Shown: positions 1 through 7,944 of the stretch, piece after piece | How positions within the stretch are numbered: the first letter of the stretch is position 1 | Layout of the letters: each line of letters starts with the position of its first letter | Assembly (NCBI GenBank): GCA_013388555.1 | Contig: JACAFD010000104.1 | Coordinates: forward strand, 1-32,633 | DNA: 32,633 bases | Direction: 5' to 3' | Source of the DNA: Nitrospirota bacterium | GTDB lineage: Bacteria > Nitrospirota > Nitrospiria > Nitrospirales > Nitrospiraceae | Made by a program: the position numbers and the translations under genes | Notes under the pieces: generated by a model | The model's database searches: none | The model's input: only the letters and a program-made list of their open reading frames with translations | What the model was told of the DNA's origin: nothing

Positions 1-2338
1 GTCCTGGACTGATGGGAATCCCGTGCAGGATCTTCTCCGAATCCATAGGCATGGGTGTGTCTGTGCCACGGACCAATGCATTCCAATCCCGAATCGTGTC
101 TGGAACGCTGACCGTAGCGTAACGGTCTCGCTCGGCCCGGCGGGCCTCAATCAGTCCTCGCCAGTCACGTAGCCCTCCGGTGGACCATTCTGCACGTTCG
201 TTGATCGTGAGGTAGAAAATATCCTCCCGGGACGAGAGCCGTCCCTGCTCTACCAGCAACTCGCCAAGGCGAAGCAGTAAGCTACGTACCGCTGCCGAGT
301 AGTGCATCAGATAGTGCCGGTTCGCCTCCCGCAGGGCGAAGAAGCGGCAAAGCCGTCGATACCACCATGAAAAGATGGCCCATCGATGGAATCGCCATCC
401 GAACCTGGCGCGAATCTCTGACAGCGCCTGTTCCCGTACCGCTGCTTGACGCTCAAGAATACCCGCTGGAGTAGCACTGGTTCGAGCCAAAATCTGTGTG
501 CGCAATACCGACAGTAACAACTCAGGTCGATCTGCAAACCGGGGCGACATGGGGTCCGACTCACCGACCCCGCGATGGCCATAGTCGTCGAGATACCGGT
601 CGAAAGCATCCAGAGCGTCTGTCCCCTCGAGCCGGCGACGAAACTCGCCCGGGTCCCATTTCTCTGCGGTAAACCACGAAGTCGATCGAGGATCGCGTCG
701 AATCATGTCAGAAATTTCAGCCAACCGGACTATCTGCTGTGCGCTGATCACCGATGCCTGACCCTGCAGCGCCCCGTTCAGCAGCGCTCTCCAGTCTTCG
801 CCTAACCATCGAGGCAGCGTGCTGCCTAAAGCTTGCAAACACTGCGACACCCCCCCCGCGATGCCGAACGTCAGCTCCTGTTCATCAAGCCGTTGCCCTA
901 TGGCATCGAGGCGCAGGGCGATGGCTTCGCCGGAGAGAGCTCGAAGACGTTCGGTGCGATGCTCGGCCGCCATCGCTTTCATCTCCGCAAACCAGGCCGG
1001 TCCATTGTGGGCCACCCTTCTCAGTTCGGCCATCATCACGACAGCTGCACGGGCAATTGTAAACCACCCGAGAGGGTGAGTTTCGGGAACCCGGGCCAGG
1101 GCTTCTCCTCCCATCTGTTCCGTAAACGGAGCAGGATTTCCCCTCAGTTGGACGATGAGGGAATAAAATAACGTCATATTGATGTAGGGACGTCCCTGGA
1201 ACGTGCGGACCGATGTGACCTCTTCAGGAATTCGGCAGCCTAGACGCTGATAGGGTGCCAGAATGTAGCGCTCCATGAACAGCTCAAGAAACGACAGCCC
1301 AAGGGGGCTCGGCAGCTCAGGCAAGGTTTCTTTGAAGTTAGCACGCGACCATTCACAGTCATCATTATTAGTGAGTTGTGTGGATCGGGTCAGACCAGAA
1401 ATGGGGCGCGCCTGGAGCAACCACAGGCCACAATCGTCGTAGAGCCATTCGAGATCCACTGGATGGCCGAATAGCTTTTCGATCTGTTTTGCCGTACGGG
1501 ACAGAGCAAACAGTTGGTCATCCGACAATGTTGCGCGCCCAGCTGCTTCATCCTGCAACGGCAATTCGCGAAGACCTTGGCTGGTCGCCCGCAACGCCTG
1601 AAACTGCCCGGTGACAGTCCGCTCGCAAATCCGGATGGGTTGACTGGTTTCGTCCATCTCCACCACGTATTGATCCGGCGTGACGCTCCCATCGACGAGG
1701 GGTGCCGCAAGCCCTGCGACCGAGTTAATTACCACCTGACTCGCTCGTCCCGTGAGGGGATGGATGGAATAGGCCACACCGGCGGCCCGCGCCTCTAGCA
1801 GCGGTTGGATCACGACGGCCATGGCGGGAGGCGTTCCGCTCGATCCCGACCTCGCATGATAATTCAGGACCCGTTCATCCCAGATCGACAGCCACAGATC
1901 CTTCACTGCCAAGCCCATCTCCTCCAGCGGGATACCGAGGTGCGTACGATAGACTCCTGCAAAGCTCGCATGAACACCATCCTCGTTCGTCGCAGACGAT
2001 CTCACCGCCCACAGCTGCTGCAGCGGCAGGTCTAGCCGTCGCACCTGCTCGAGGATCTGAGACGTCAATTCAGCGATGTCATAGTTCCGAATGAGGTTAC
2101 AACAGTGAGACAGTATGCGTTGGCGTTCGGCCCCTGAGGAATTTTTGGCCGCCTGCCACTGTTCGGTCGGAGAAAAACCCGCCGCACGAAGCGCGTGATC
2201 ATAGGCCTCCGTTGTCAAACAGAGCCCGGTAGGAACGGGGAATCCTCCTGCGAGCAAACGCGCTAGGCCCACAGCCTTCCCCCCAACAAGAGACGATTGA
2301 GTGCAGGTGGCCAAGGGAAGAAGGAGAGAGCGATTCAT
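1..2338 (-). CDS. PEP synthase / pyruvate phosphate dikinase-like protein, C-terminus cut by window edge
   Basis: The frame is open from the ATG at 2338 through base 1, giving 779 codons with no stop, so the C-terminus lies outside the window. Near the N-terminus it has a GGKAVGLARLL glycine loop (about residues 19-29), AVRSSATNEDG (111-121) followed by SFAGVY, and LLQARPIS (307-314). These are hallmarks of the ATP-grasp domain of PEP synthase, PPDK and rifampicin phosphotransferase. The last visible residues, GIPISPG, match the entry to the mobile phosphohistidine domain, so the catalytic His should lie just past the edge. A long middle region (about 330-740) resembles the linker of rifampicin-phosphotransferase-like proteins more than canonical PpsA. 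The gene starts 15 bases after the glycerate kinase stop, so the two are probably cotranscribed. Family is clear; the substrate cannot be told. Confidence 0.85.
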   Translation of the reverse strand, partial: MNRSLLLPLATCTQSSLVGGKAVGLARLLAGGFPVPTGLCLTTEAYDHALRAAGFSPTEQWQAAKNSSGAERQRILSHCCNLIRNYDIAELTSQILEQVRRLDLPLQQLWAVRSSATNEDGVHASFAGVYRTHLGIPLEEMGLAVKDLWLSIWDERVLNYHARSGSSGTPPAMAVVIQPLLEARAAGVAYSIHPLTGRASQVVINSVAGLAAPLVDGSVTPDQYVVEMDETSQPIRICERTVTGQFQALRATSQGLRELPLQDEAAGRATLSDDQLFALSRTAKQIEKLFGHPVDLEWLYDDCGLWLLQARPISGLTRSTQLTNNDDCEWSRANFKETLPELPSPLGLSFLELFMERYILAPYQRLGCRIPEEVTSVRTFQGRPYINMTLFYSLIVQLRGNPAPFTEQMGGEALARVPETHPLGWFTIARAAVVMMAELRRVAHNGPAWFAEMKAMAAEHRTERLRALSGEAIALRLDAIGQRLDEQELTFGIAGGVSQCLQALGSTLPRWLGEDWRALLNGALQGQASVISAQQIVRLAEISDMIRRDPRSTSWFTAEKWDPGEFRRRLEGTDALDAFDRYLDDYGHRGVGESDPMSPRFADRPELLLSVLRTQILARTSATPAGILERQAAVREQALSEIRARFGWRFHRWAIFSWWYRRLCRFFALREANRHYLMHYSAAVRSLLLRLGELLVEQGRLSSREDIFYLTINERAEWSTGGLRDWRGLIEARRAERDRYATVSVPDTIRDWNALVRGTDTPMPMDSEKILHGIPISPG

Positions 2339-2353
2339 GGAAGTGGATACTAC

Positions 2354-3685
2354 CTAGAGTACGAAGATGAGGTAAAGATCATTGACGTTCGTGCCGGTGG
2401 GACCGGTGGTGATAAGCTGATGGAGTCTCTTCAAAGCAGGGTAGGTGTTGTGGCGCTTCAACGCGCCTTTGAGGTCGACCGAGAGGCGCTGCGCGCGGGT
2501 TACGGTATTTCCATCGACGACAGCGCCAGCCGCGTCAGTCGGCCCGTCGGTGCCATCGGTACCAATTGCCACCACCCATACATTGGCGAGACCGGAGATT
2601 TCCAGAGCCGCGGCTGCAGCGAATTCCTGCGCCCGCCCACCCGTTCCCTTTCCGGTGACGGTCACGGTGGTTTCCCCGCCAGCCACTACACAATAGGGCC
2701 TCCGCAGCTGTTTGCGGCCGCGCACAATTTTCTTCGCCAAGGCGCCAAACCGTGTTCCTCCCTCACGGGCCTCTCCGGTTAAGGCCGGTGTATGTACGAG
2801 CGTTCGAAGCCCTGCTTCTCTGGCTGCGCAGGTCACAGCCGTCACGGCTGTTGTGTTGTTTCCGATGATGTGATGATGGACTCGGCGAAACAGAGACGCG
2901 CCAGGCTTCGGAGTCTCACTCACGAGCCCCCGACATCCACGGTCGAGATGCTGGCGTATCCGCTGAGGGACCGCACGCCAGATGCGATAGCGTTTCAGAA
3001 CCGCCAGAGCCTCTTGATAGGTTGTCGGGTCCGGGGCGGTCGGCCCTGAGGCAATGGCGCTAAGATCGTCGTCTAATACATCGGACAGAATCAGCGTCAC
3101 AACAGTGGCCTTCGTTAACTCAGCGAGACGTCCGCCCTTGATGTACGAGAGGTGTTTCCTAACGGTATTGATTTCTCGGATACTCGCTCCGCATCGCAAA
3201 AGTTCCCGTGTGGCCCGTTGCTTATCGGCCAATGTGACTCCTGGGACAGGACCGGGCAGCAAACTGGAAGCACCGCCGGATAGGAGCACGATCAAGAGAT
3301 CGCGTTGGCCGAGTTCTGCAGCCATGGCACAAAGCCTGGCTGCCGCCCGCTGGCCTGATTGATCAGGAACTGGGTGGCCGCCCTCCGCCACGATGATATG
3401 TTTCGTCGGCAGGCCATGGCCGTACTTTACCACGACTAATCCACCGTCCAGCCGAGGTCCTAGCTGCTGTTCTATCGCCTGGGCCATCGGGGCTGTCGCC
3501 TTCCCTGCCCCGGCCACGACCACTTGTTCATAGTGGCGTAGGTCATACCGGCGCCGGCCGATGATCAACTCCTGGCCATGTCTTGAGATGGCCTGACAGA
3601 CCGCCGTACGGGCATCGACCGCGGCCAGTCCTCGGATGAGTAGTTTCCTCAGAAGCGAGCGAATAGGAGAGGGTGGAATCTGCAT
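2354..3685 (-). CDS. gckA: Glycerate 2-kinase, GckA/MOFRL family
   Basis: 443 aa. It phosphorylates D-glycerate to 2-phosphoglycerate in this family, feeding lower glycolysis. Visible family signatures: VVVAGAGKATAPMAQAIE near residue 55, SGGASSLLPGPVPG near 135, INTVRKHLSYIKGGRLA near 175, LSDVLDDDLSAIASGPT near 200, and the MOFRL-type end with GTDGTDGPTDAAGAV and TGPTGTNVNDL. Length is normal for the family. An in-frame GTG lies directly before the chosen ATG; neither has a strong Shine-Dalgarno. The upstream transglycosylase stop is only 15 bases away, so translation is probably coupled. A PEP-synthase-like gene follows 15 bases downstream. Garrod-type glycerate 3-kinases (GlxK/GarK) are a different fold and do not fit. 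Confidence 0.9.
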   Translation of the reverse strand: MQIPPSPIRSLLRKLLIRGLAAVDARTAVCQAISRHGQELIIGRRRYDLRHYEQVVVAGAGKATAPMAQAIEQQLGPRLDGGLVVVKYGHGLPTKHIIVAEGGHPVPDQSGQRAAARLCAMAAELGQRDLLIVLLSGGASSLLPGPVPGVTLADKQRATRELLRCGASIREINTVRKHLSYIKGGRLAELTKATVVTLILSDVLDDDLSAIASGPTAPDPTTYQEALAVLKRYRIWRAVPQRIRQHLDRGCRGLVSETPKPGASLFRRVHHHIIGNNTTAVTAVTCAAREAGLRTLVHTPALTGEAREGGTRFGALAKKIVRGRKQLRRPYCVVAGGETTVTVTGKGTGGRAQEFAAAAALEISGLANVWVVAIGTDGTDGPTDAAGAVVDGNTVTRAQRLSVDLKGALKRHNTYPALKRLHQLITTGPTGTNVNDLYLIFVL

Positions 3686-3700
3686 CACGCCGGCGTCGGA

Positions 3701-4768
3701 CTAAGGAATCTTGTCTTGAACGAAGCAACGAGTGGGGCAAGTTTGTCGCGGGACCTTTATTTGATAGGTCCCGCGTGGGAGGGCATCCCTCTTAAATTCA
3801 GGATTCAGCATCTTGAGTTCCAAGAAGTAGGTCCCAAATTCCTCTGCAATTGAGGTAAGGGCGCGTTGGGGATCTTTTATAGTGACGGTGACTGTTTCAG
3901 TCTCCATGGGCATATAGAGGTCTTTTCTGCTTAGCCCCAAGTACTTCTCCGGCTGAGAGTAGATTTCCTTGGCAGCAATGATTCTCGGAACATAGCGCAT
4001 CGTTTCGCGCGGGCCGTGCATCTTCCAATAGTCGGTGATCTTTTGTTCCTTGAGGAGCTTGCGTACTCGCTCCTCACCAGCATTATAGGACGCCATGGCC
4101 ATAAACCAATCGTTCTCTTTGAAGTCTTTGAGATATTTAAGATATTTTACTGCCGCCTCAGTGGACATCTCCAAGTTGCGTCGTTCATCCCGCACGGCAT
4201 CGCTCTTGAGACGATAACGTCGCCCAGTGGAAGGGATGAATTGCCACGGTCCCGACGCTTTTGCCTTGGAATAGGCGGCGGCCACACACTTACTCTCTAC
4301 CAGCAGCATATACTTGAGATCATCCGGCAACCCGGCTTCGGCCAACTGCTTCTCGGCGGGAGGAAAACAGCGCCCTGTTCGTTTGGCGAGTATGATACTT
4401 TCACCCTGGTCTTCTAAAAATTGATAGAACTCGTACTCGATGCGTTCACGCACCTGCCAGTTATCGAGCGGGACTGATTGACCGGCAAAGGTCAGCTTGT
4501 CAGGCAGCTTGAATGAACTTAGGAAGTAGCGCTCTCCTTCTCGCTTGATTTCCGGAAGAATAACGAGGCGACCTTCCTGCTCATTGGGATTCTCAAGGGA
4601 ATCCAGCAGATTCACTTCTCGATCCTGTTCTCCATTGGTTCCAGAACGAAGTGCAGTCTCTTTTGCATCGGAATGCTCTGATGGAGGCTGTGCTCCTGCC
4701 GCGATCGGAAGTGTCATCATTGCCCACAACCCACTGAGCACCAGTATTCGCCGAAGCCACGTTGTCAT
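3701..4768 (-). CDS. Lytic transglycosylase, MltD-like, with SLT domain
   Basis: 355 aa from the ATG at 4768, chosen because an AGGAGG lies 10 bases upstream and the protein then begins with a clean signal peptide (MTTWLRRILVLSGLWAMM... to the AAGA/QPP boundary). An ATG 24 bases earlier lacks a ribosome site. The SLT domain sits at about residues 140-280, with catalytic Glu in LLVESKC, then ASGPWQFIPSTGRRY, ASYNAGEERV and TMRYVPRIIAAKEIY, as in MltD-type enzymes that cleave peptidoglycan glycan strands to anhydromuropeptides. The C-terminal 60 residues look like a degenerate LysM-type unit (SIAEEFGT, LKMLNPEF, GTYQIKVP). It heads a minus-strand trio with the glycerate kinase and PEP-synthase-like genes. 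Function is confident; the partnership with those kinases is unexplained. Confidence 0.88.
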   Translation of the reverse strand: MTTWLRRILVLSGLWAMMTLPIAAGAQPPSEHSDAKETALRSGTNGEQDREVNLLDSLENPNEQEGRLVILPEIKREGERYFLSSFKLPDKLTFAGQSVPLDNWQVRERIEYEFYQFLEDQGESIILAKRTGRCFPPAEKQLAEAGLPDDLKYMLLVESKCVAAAYSKAKASGPWQFIPSTGRRYRLKSDAVRDERRNLEMSTEAAVKYLKYLKDFKENDWFMAMASYNAGEERVRKLLKEQKITDYWKMHGPRETMRYVPRIIAAKEIYSQPEKYLGLSRKDLYMPMETETVTVTIKDPQRALTSIAEEFGTYFLELKMLNPEFKRDALPRGTYQIKVPRQTCPTRCFVQDKIP

Positions 4769-4816
4769 GCCAATCCTGCCTCCTGCTTGCAATGAACGGT
4801 CCGAAGTCGAGCGCCT

Positions 4817-4845
4817 ATGCTAACAGCCTGGCAGGGGACCGGCAA
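4817..4845 (-). promoter_or_regulatory. Possible sigma-70 promoter of the lytic transglycosylase group
   Basis: Read on the minus strand, TTGCCG (4845-4840), a 17-base spacer and TAGCAT (4822-4817) lie about 50 bases upstream of the chosen start at 4768. Each box matches consensus at four of six positions. This is only a candidate. Confidence 0.3.
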
Positions 4846-4867
4846 GTATGATCGATTTTTGCATTCG

Positions 4868-4876
4868 TGCTAGACT
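4868..4876 (+). promoter_or_regulatory. Extended -10 promoter element for the UDG gene
   Basis: TGCTAGACT fits the TGnTANNNT extended -10 pattern. Its 3' edge is nine bases before the ATG at 4886, which would place transcription start within a few bases of the start codon. I see no -35 box at the usual distance. Confidence 0.35.
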
Positions 4877-4885
4877 GATCTCACT

Positions 4886-5593
4886 ATGCGTGCTCTGGCT
4901 CTCCTCAACGATCGCATCACTCATTGCACGGCCTGTCCTCGGCTCGTTGCTTATCGGGAGGCGGTTGCAGCAGAGAAACGGAAGCAGTTTGAGAACTGCG
5001 CCTATTGGGGCCGTCCAGTCCCGGGATTCGGAGATTCCTACGCCAGTCTCTACGTGTTAGGGCTGGCGCCGGCTGCCCACGGTGGTAATCGAACCGGGCG
5101 AGTATTTACAGGCGATCGGAGCGGCGACTGGTTATATGACGCCCTATATCGATTTGGCTTTGCCAACCAACCAGGCTCTTACCACCGGGATGACGGGCTG
5201 AAATTATCAGATTGTTATGTTGGCGCCACGGTCCGGTGCGCGCCGCCCGACAACAAACCGGCCCCTGAAGAATTCATGGCCTGCCGTCCCTATCTGTGTG
5301 AAGAGGTCCGGTTATTGCGGAAGATCCGAGTAGTTGTGGCACTGGGCAAGGTTGCGTTCGATCACTACCTGAAAGCCTGCCGTGATGAGGGGCGGCAACT
5401 TCCCTCACCGCTCCCGAAATTCTCCCATGGAATAGTCCAAGTTCTACCGTGGAACACGACACTGATCGGCTCGTACCATCCCAGTCAGCAAAACACCTTT
5501 ACCGGGAAACTAACCAGACCGATGTTTCACCGTATTTTTGCTACAGCTCGACAACGACTTGCCGAGCCCGACGCACCGCTGGGAGTGAAGTAA
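4886..5593 (+). CDS. Uracil-DNA glycosylase, family 5 (UDGb type)
   Basis: 235 aa. It removes uracil and other deaminated bases from DNA to start base excision repair. The N-terminal CTACPRL and later cysteines (NCAYWG, VRCAPP) fit the four-cysteine iron-sulfur cluster of families 4 and 5. Motif A reads GLAPAAHGGNRTGRVFTGD, whose AAHGGNRTGR segment is the family-5 form (family 4 has GEAPG). Motif B is HPSQQNTFTGKL, and ALGKVAFD precedes it. Length is normal. The start has no Shine-Dalgarno; an extended -10 (TGCTAGACT, 4868-4876) lies immediately upstream, so the transcript may be almost leaderless. It is divergent from the lytic transglycosylase and convergent with the transaldolase. Confidence 0.9.
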   Translation: MRALALLNDRITHCTACPRLVAYREAVAAEKRKQFENCAYWGRPVPGFGDSYASLYVLGLAPAAHGGNRTGRVFTGDRSGDWLYDALYRFGFANQPGSYHRDDGLKLSDCYVGATVRCAPPDNKPAPEEFMACRPYLCEEVRLLRKIRVVVALGKVAFDHYLKACRDEGRQLPSPLPKFSHGIVQVLPWNTTLIGSYHPSQQNTFTGKLTRPMFHRIFATARQRLAEPDAPLGVK

Positions 5594-5690
5594 GCTCGGA
5601 TCGAGGTTGAGCGAAGATCTAACTTTCCTCCTATACGCGTCAGCCTTCCGGTATAGCGTTTGCGGACTTTGTCAGCTTCTTGCTTAGGTT

Positions 5691-6338
5691 TTACTTCTTG
5701 GCTTGAGCTTCCCAGTCCGCCAAGAATTTTTTCAATCCGTTATCCGTCAGCGGATGTTTTACCATCTGCTGAAATATTGGGAAGGGCATCGTACAGATAT
5801 GCCCACCGGCTAGAGCAGCCTCGACTACGTGCTGAGGATGGCGTACGCTGGCTACCAAGACCAGGGTTTTATAGTCGTAATTACGGTAGATGGTCAAGAT
5901 CTGGCGGATCAGTTCCATCCCGTTCGAACTGATGTCATCAAGTCGACCGATGAAGGGTGAGACGCACCAGGCGCCTGCTTTTGCTGCGAGGAGCGCTTGG
6001 GTTGGAGAAAAGCACAAGGTGACATTCACCTTGATGCCTTCAGCGGCCAATCTCTTGGTGGCCTTCAACCCTTCAGCAATCAACGGCACCTTTACGACGA
6101 TGTTCTTATGGATCTTTGCAAGTCCCTTCCCTTCCTTCACCATGGCGTCGGCTTCGAGGCTGACGACCTCCGCACTGATCGGCCCATCTACGATGTTACA
6201 AATCTCGATGAGCATTTCATTAAAGCTACGCCCTTCCTTGGCGACGAGCGACGGATTCGTAGTTACTCCGTCAAGAAGTCCGAGGCTGGCTGCTTCCTGA
6301 ATTTCTTTGACGTTGGCAGTATCAAGAAAGAATTTCAT
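5691..6338 (-). CDS. tal: Transaldolase, short (TalC / fructose-6-phosphate aldolase-like) type
   Basis: 215 aa, typical for the small transaldolase subfamily. It transfers a dihydroxyacetone unit between sugar phosphates in the non-oxidative pentose phosphate pathway; some members are F6P aldolases. Signatures are the start [22 protein letters not shown], the Schiff-base lysine in NIVVKVPLI (about residue 83), [20 protein letters not shown] and [10 protein letters not shown]. An AAAGGA ribosome site lies eight bases before the ATG. It stands alone, convergent with the UDG gene and divergent from the small lipoprotein gene; a plausible promoter lies at 6395-6423. Aldolase versus transaldolase activity cannot be decided by eye. 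Confidence 0.93.
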   Translation of the reverse strand: MKFFLDTANVKEIQEAASLGLLDGVTTNPSLVAKEGRSFNEMLIEICNIVDGPISAEVVSLEADAMVKEGKGLAKIHKNIVVKVPLIAEGLKATKRLAAEGIKVNVTLCFSPTQALLAAKAGAWCVSPFIGRLDDISSNGMELIRQILTIYRNYDYKTLVLVASVRHPQHVVEAALAGGHICTMPFPIFQQMVKHPLTDNGLKKFLADWEAQAKK

Positions 6339-6394
6339 GGGCTTGTCCTTTCATGTCGTAATAGGAAATTGTCGCGATCGATTCGTTATCGGTT

Positions 6395-6423
6395 ATTCTA
6401 TGAAGAACTCACTCTGACTGCAA
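6395..6423 (-). promoter_or_regulatory. Probable sigma-70 promoter of the transaldolase gene
   Basis: On the minus strand TTGCAG (6423-6418), a 17-base spacer and TAGAAT (6400-6395) precede the transaldolase ATG by about 57 bases. The -10 matches consensus at five of six positions; the -35 is weaker. Confidence 0.45.
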
Positions 6424-6445
6424 TCATCTGCCGGCATGTGAAGGT

Positions 6446-6474
6446 TTGACAGACCTGAAACCGCCGGTTAGAAT
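6446..6474 (+). promoter_or_regulatory. Strong sigma-70 promoter of the small lipoprotein gene
   Basis: A perfect TTGACA (6446-6451), a 17-base spacer and TAGAAT (6469-6474) predict transcription start near 6481, leaving a leader of about 55 bases before the ATG at 6536. It supports that start over the upstream ATG at 6446, which sits on the -35 box. Confidence 0.65.
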
Positions 6475-6535
6475 TCGACCGATACCAACGGGCTTGTCAC
6501 TGCGAAAATCAACACGACCGACAGGAGAATGCGCG

Positions 6536-6847
6536 ATGCAACGATGGGCTTGTGTGCTCCTATTTGGTCTGGCCCTGACCGGGTGCGGAGGTGGTAACCC
6601 CTATCTTGAACAATCGCTCAAACCAGCTGAACTTCAAGGTAAGGACAAGGCCTGGTTTGAGAAGAACTGGGGGGTGCCAAGCGGCAAGGCCCCGAGATTT
6701 TTCGGTGGCGAAACCTGGACCTACTATCGTATTGCCGGGGGGAAATCAGGCCCACCTCTCTTCAACTTCTCCCCCAATCAGTGCCAGATTACACTCAAAT
6801 TCGACAAGGAAGAAAAACTTTCCGACTATAGTTATTCGGGTTGTTAG
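6536..6847 (+). CDS. Small secreted lipoprotein of unknown function
   Basis: 103 aa. The start at 6536 is preceded by AGGAG at eight bases and gives a textbook lipoprotein signal: MQRWACVLLFGLALTGC, with lipid attachment at Cys17. The mature part is about 87 residues, with EKNWGVPSG, GGETWTYYRI and CQITLKFD followed by a C-terminal Cys. The pattern of a 'WG.P' turn and then a strand that propagates Asp/Lys-rich beta hairpins is reminiscent of BamE/SmpA-like folds, but I do not claim homology. The two mature cysteines (near residues 82 and 103) could form a disulfide. Its stop codon overlaps the stop of the convergent YHS gene (TTAG at 6844-6847). Confidence 0.8.
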   Translation: MQRWACVLLFGLALTGCGGGNPYLEQSLKPAELQGKDKAWFEKNWGVPSGKAPRFFGGETWTYYRIAGGKSGPPLFNFSPNQCQITLKFDKEEKLSDYSYSGC

Positions 6848-7095
6848 CCGGCGAGCTTTTCCTGAAACTTGTGTGCACAGGATCGGCTGCAGAAGTAATA
6901 GGTCTGTCCCCCAATTTCTTCCGTTATTGCCGTTCCCCTTGGAACAAAGACCAGGCAGACGGGATCCTGCACCATGTGATTTTTACCAGGGGAGAGCCGT
7001 TCCGGCTCGCTCCGCTCCTTGATTTTTTTGACGGCGCGCCGGATGAGAAAGTACAGCACGACCAGTAGGCCGATTGCGAGCAAAATTCTATACAT
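6844..7095 (-). CDS. Membrane-anchored YHS-domain protein
   Basis: 83 aa from the ATG at 7095, chosen because the protein then opens with a transmembrane helix (MYRILLAIGLLVVLYFLIRR). The open frame extends 22 codons further upstream, to 7161, without better evidence for a start. After a basic stretch (KKIKERSEPERLSPGK) comes a YHS domain: VQDPVCLVFVP near residue 42, then GGQTYYFCSRSCAHKF. YHS domains occur on copper and other heavy-metal handling proteins; the DPVC and FCSxxC cysteines fit a metal-binding site facing the cytoplasm or periplasm. It is convergent with the lipoprotein gene, sharing four bases. The specific metal and partner are unknown. Confidence 0.75.
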   Translation of the reverse strand: MYRILLAIGLLVVLYFLIRRAVKKIKERSEPERLSPGKNHMVQDPVCLVFVPRGTAITEEIGGQTYYFCSRSCAHKFQEKLAG

Positions 7096-7311
7096 ATAGT
7101 GGTAGGTTTTTCCTGACACCACAATCCTATGTGACAGTACCACTGCTGTCAAGGGCTCCATACTCTGTTCAGGGTGATTAGCGAACGAACTCTCCTTCCT
7201 TCACTCTACTCAAATGGCCTAGCTGCATATGAGCGGAAGAGCCTACCTTCCAGCCAGACCCAGTACTTCAGGTGGATATGCTTCCATTCCTTAGTATGGT
7301 AGATTGCCACC

Positions 7312-7464
7312 ATGATGATTTGTGATAAATGCCGCGGGGCGATGTTGCCGGAACGGGCAGTGGACCTGAACGCAGGTCTTGCGATCACCGTGTTTGCTTG
7401 TTTGAATTGTGGTCGCAGGAAATCAGCAGATCAGGAACCTCGGCCTATTACCGCGAGACATTAA
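7312..7464 (+). CDS. Very small zinc-ribbon protein
   Basis: 50 aa starting MMICDKCRGAMLPERAVDL and ending ITARH before TAA; the second codon is also ATG. Two CxxC knuckles, CDKC (residues 4-7) and CLNC (near residue 33), separated by about 25 residues, give a treble-clef or rubredoxin-like zinc ribbon. Codon use and the exact CxxC spacing argue that this frame, not the longer overlapping frame starting at 7329, is coding here. No clear Shine-Dalgarno. The next small gene starts nine bases after its stop, so the two are probably coupled. Role unknown; nucleic-acid or protein-protein contact is a guess based on fold. Confidence 0.6.
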   Translation: MMICDKCRGAMLPERAVDLNAGLAITVFACLNCGRRKSADQEPRPITARH

Positions 7465-7472
7465 CCGGCGCT

Positions 7473-7664
7473 ATGATAGCGAAACCGCTCACGCACGACG
7501 AGCATAAGGCAGCTGAAGCTGCCTTTAATGGATATCCGCCCAACGATGATTGGACGGACTCGGCCCACGAAATTTATGTGCGTCTATCTGCAGCGATTGC
7601 CAAGCGAAGAGCCACCGCTTTCGACCAGATAAACGAACGTAACCTTGAGGAAGCCACTCGATAA
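7473..7664 (+). CDS. Small hypothetical protein
   Basis: 63 aa starting MIAKPLTHDEHKAAEAAF and continuing GYPPNDDWTD, IYVRLSAAIAKRRA, ending NLEEATR. It is predicted helical and soluble, without a signal peptide or cysteines. The 'LTHDEHKAAEAAF.G.P....W...A..IY..L..A' pattern is, as I recall it, a recurring small conserved protein in Nitrospira and some Proteobacteria, often near zinc-ribbon or stress genes; I cannot name a function. The start was set at the ATG nine bases after the zinc-ribbon stop because the overlapping upstream part of this frame is a shadow of that gene. No Shine-Dalgarno, consistent with coupled translation. Confidence 0.6.
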   Translation: MIAKPLTHDEHKAAEAAFNGYPPNDDWTDSAHEIYVRLSAAIAKRRATAFDQINERNLEEATR

Positions 7665-7944
7665 ATTGAGGTGTGTTTCCTTGCCCACATCCTGGGTAAT
7701 CCAAGAGATCGACCTCCACCACTCCCCATTCAGTCGGCGCATGGTTGACTGGCATCGAACACCGAGCTATTACCTACACATAGTGCAGAACTGAGCGACC
7801 AATCCTGAGCCACGGTCTAGCCCCTTCTGTGCCCCTCCCCTAGTTTAATATGAACCCGACAGCGCTTTGTCTGAAGATCCATCACAGGGGTAGACCATTG
7901 GCGTCCGAATTTACGATGAGAGGAATTGGAATAGGAAGGAGAAA
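7665..7944. other. Non-coding stretch between the small + genes and dapB
   Basis: 280 bases between two convergent genes. I see no convincing gene on either strand. No strong terminator with a U-run is evident; a weak GACA/TGTC hairpin lies near 7860-7875. Confidence 0.4.

Noticed and set aside
2297-2782. 161-aa plus-strand frame opposite the glycerate kinase C-terminus
   Set aside because: It is antisense to clear GckA motifs and has no recognisable protein pattern or ribosome site.
7329-7472. N-terminal part of the 111-aa frame ending at 7664
   Set aside because: This section overlaps the zinc-ribbon frame and reads as low-quality sequence; only the part from 7473 looks like protein.
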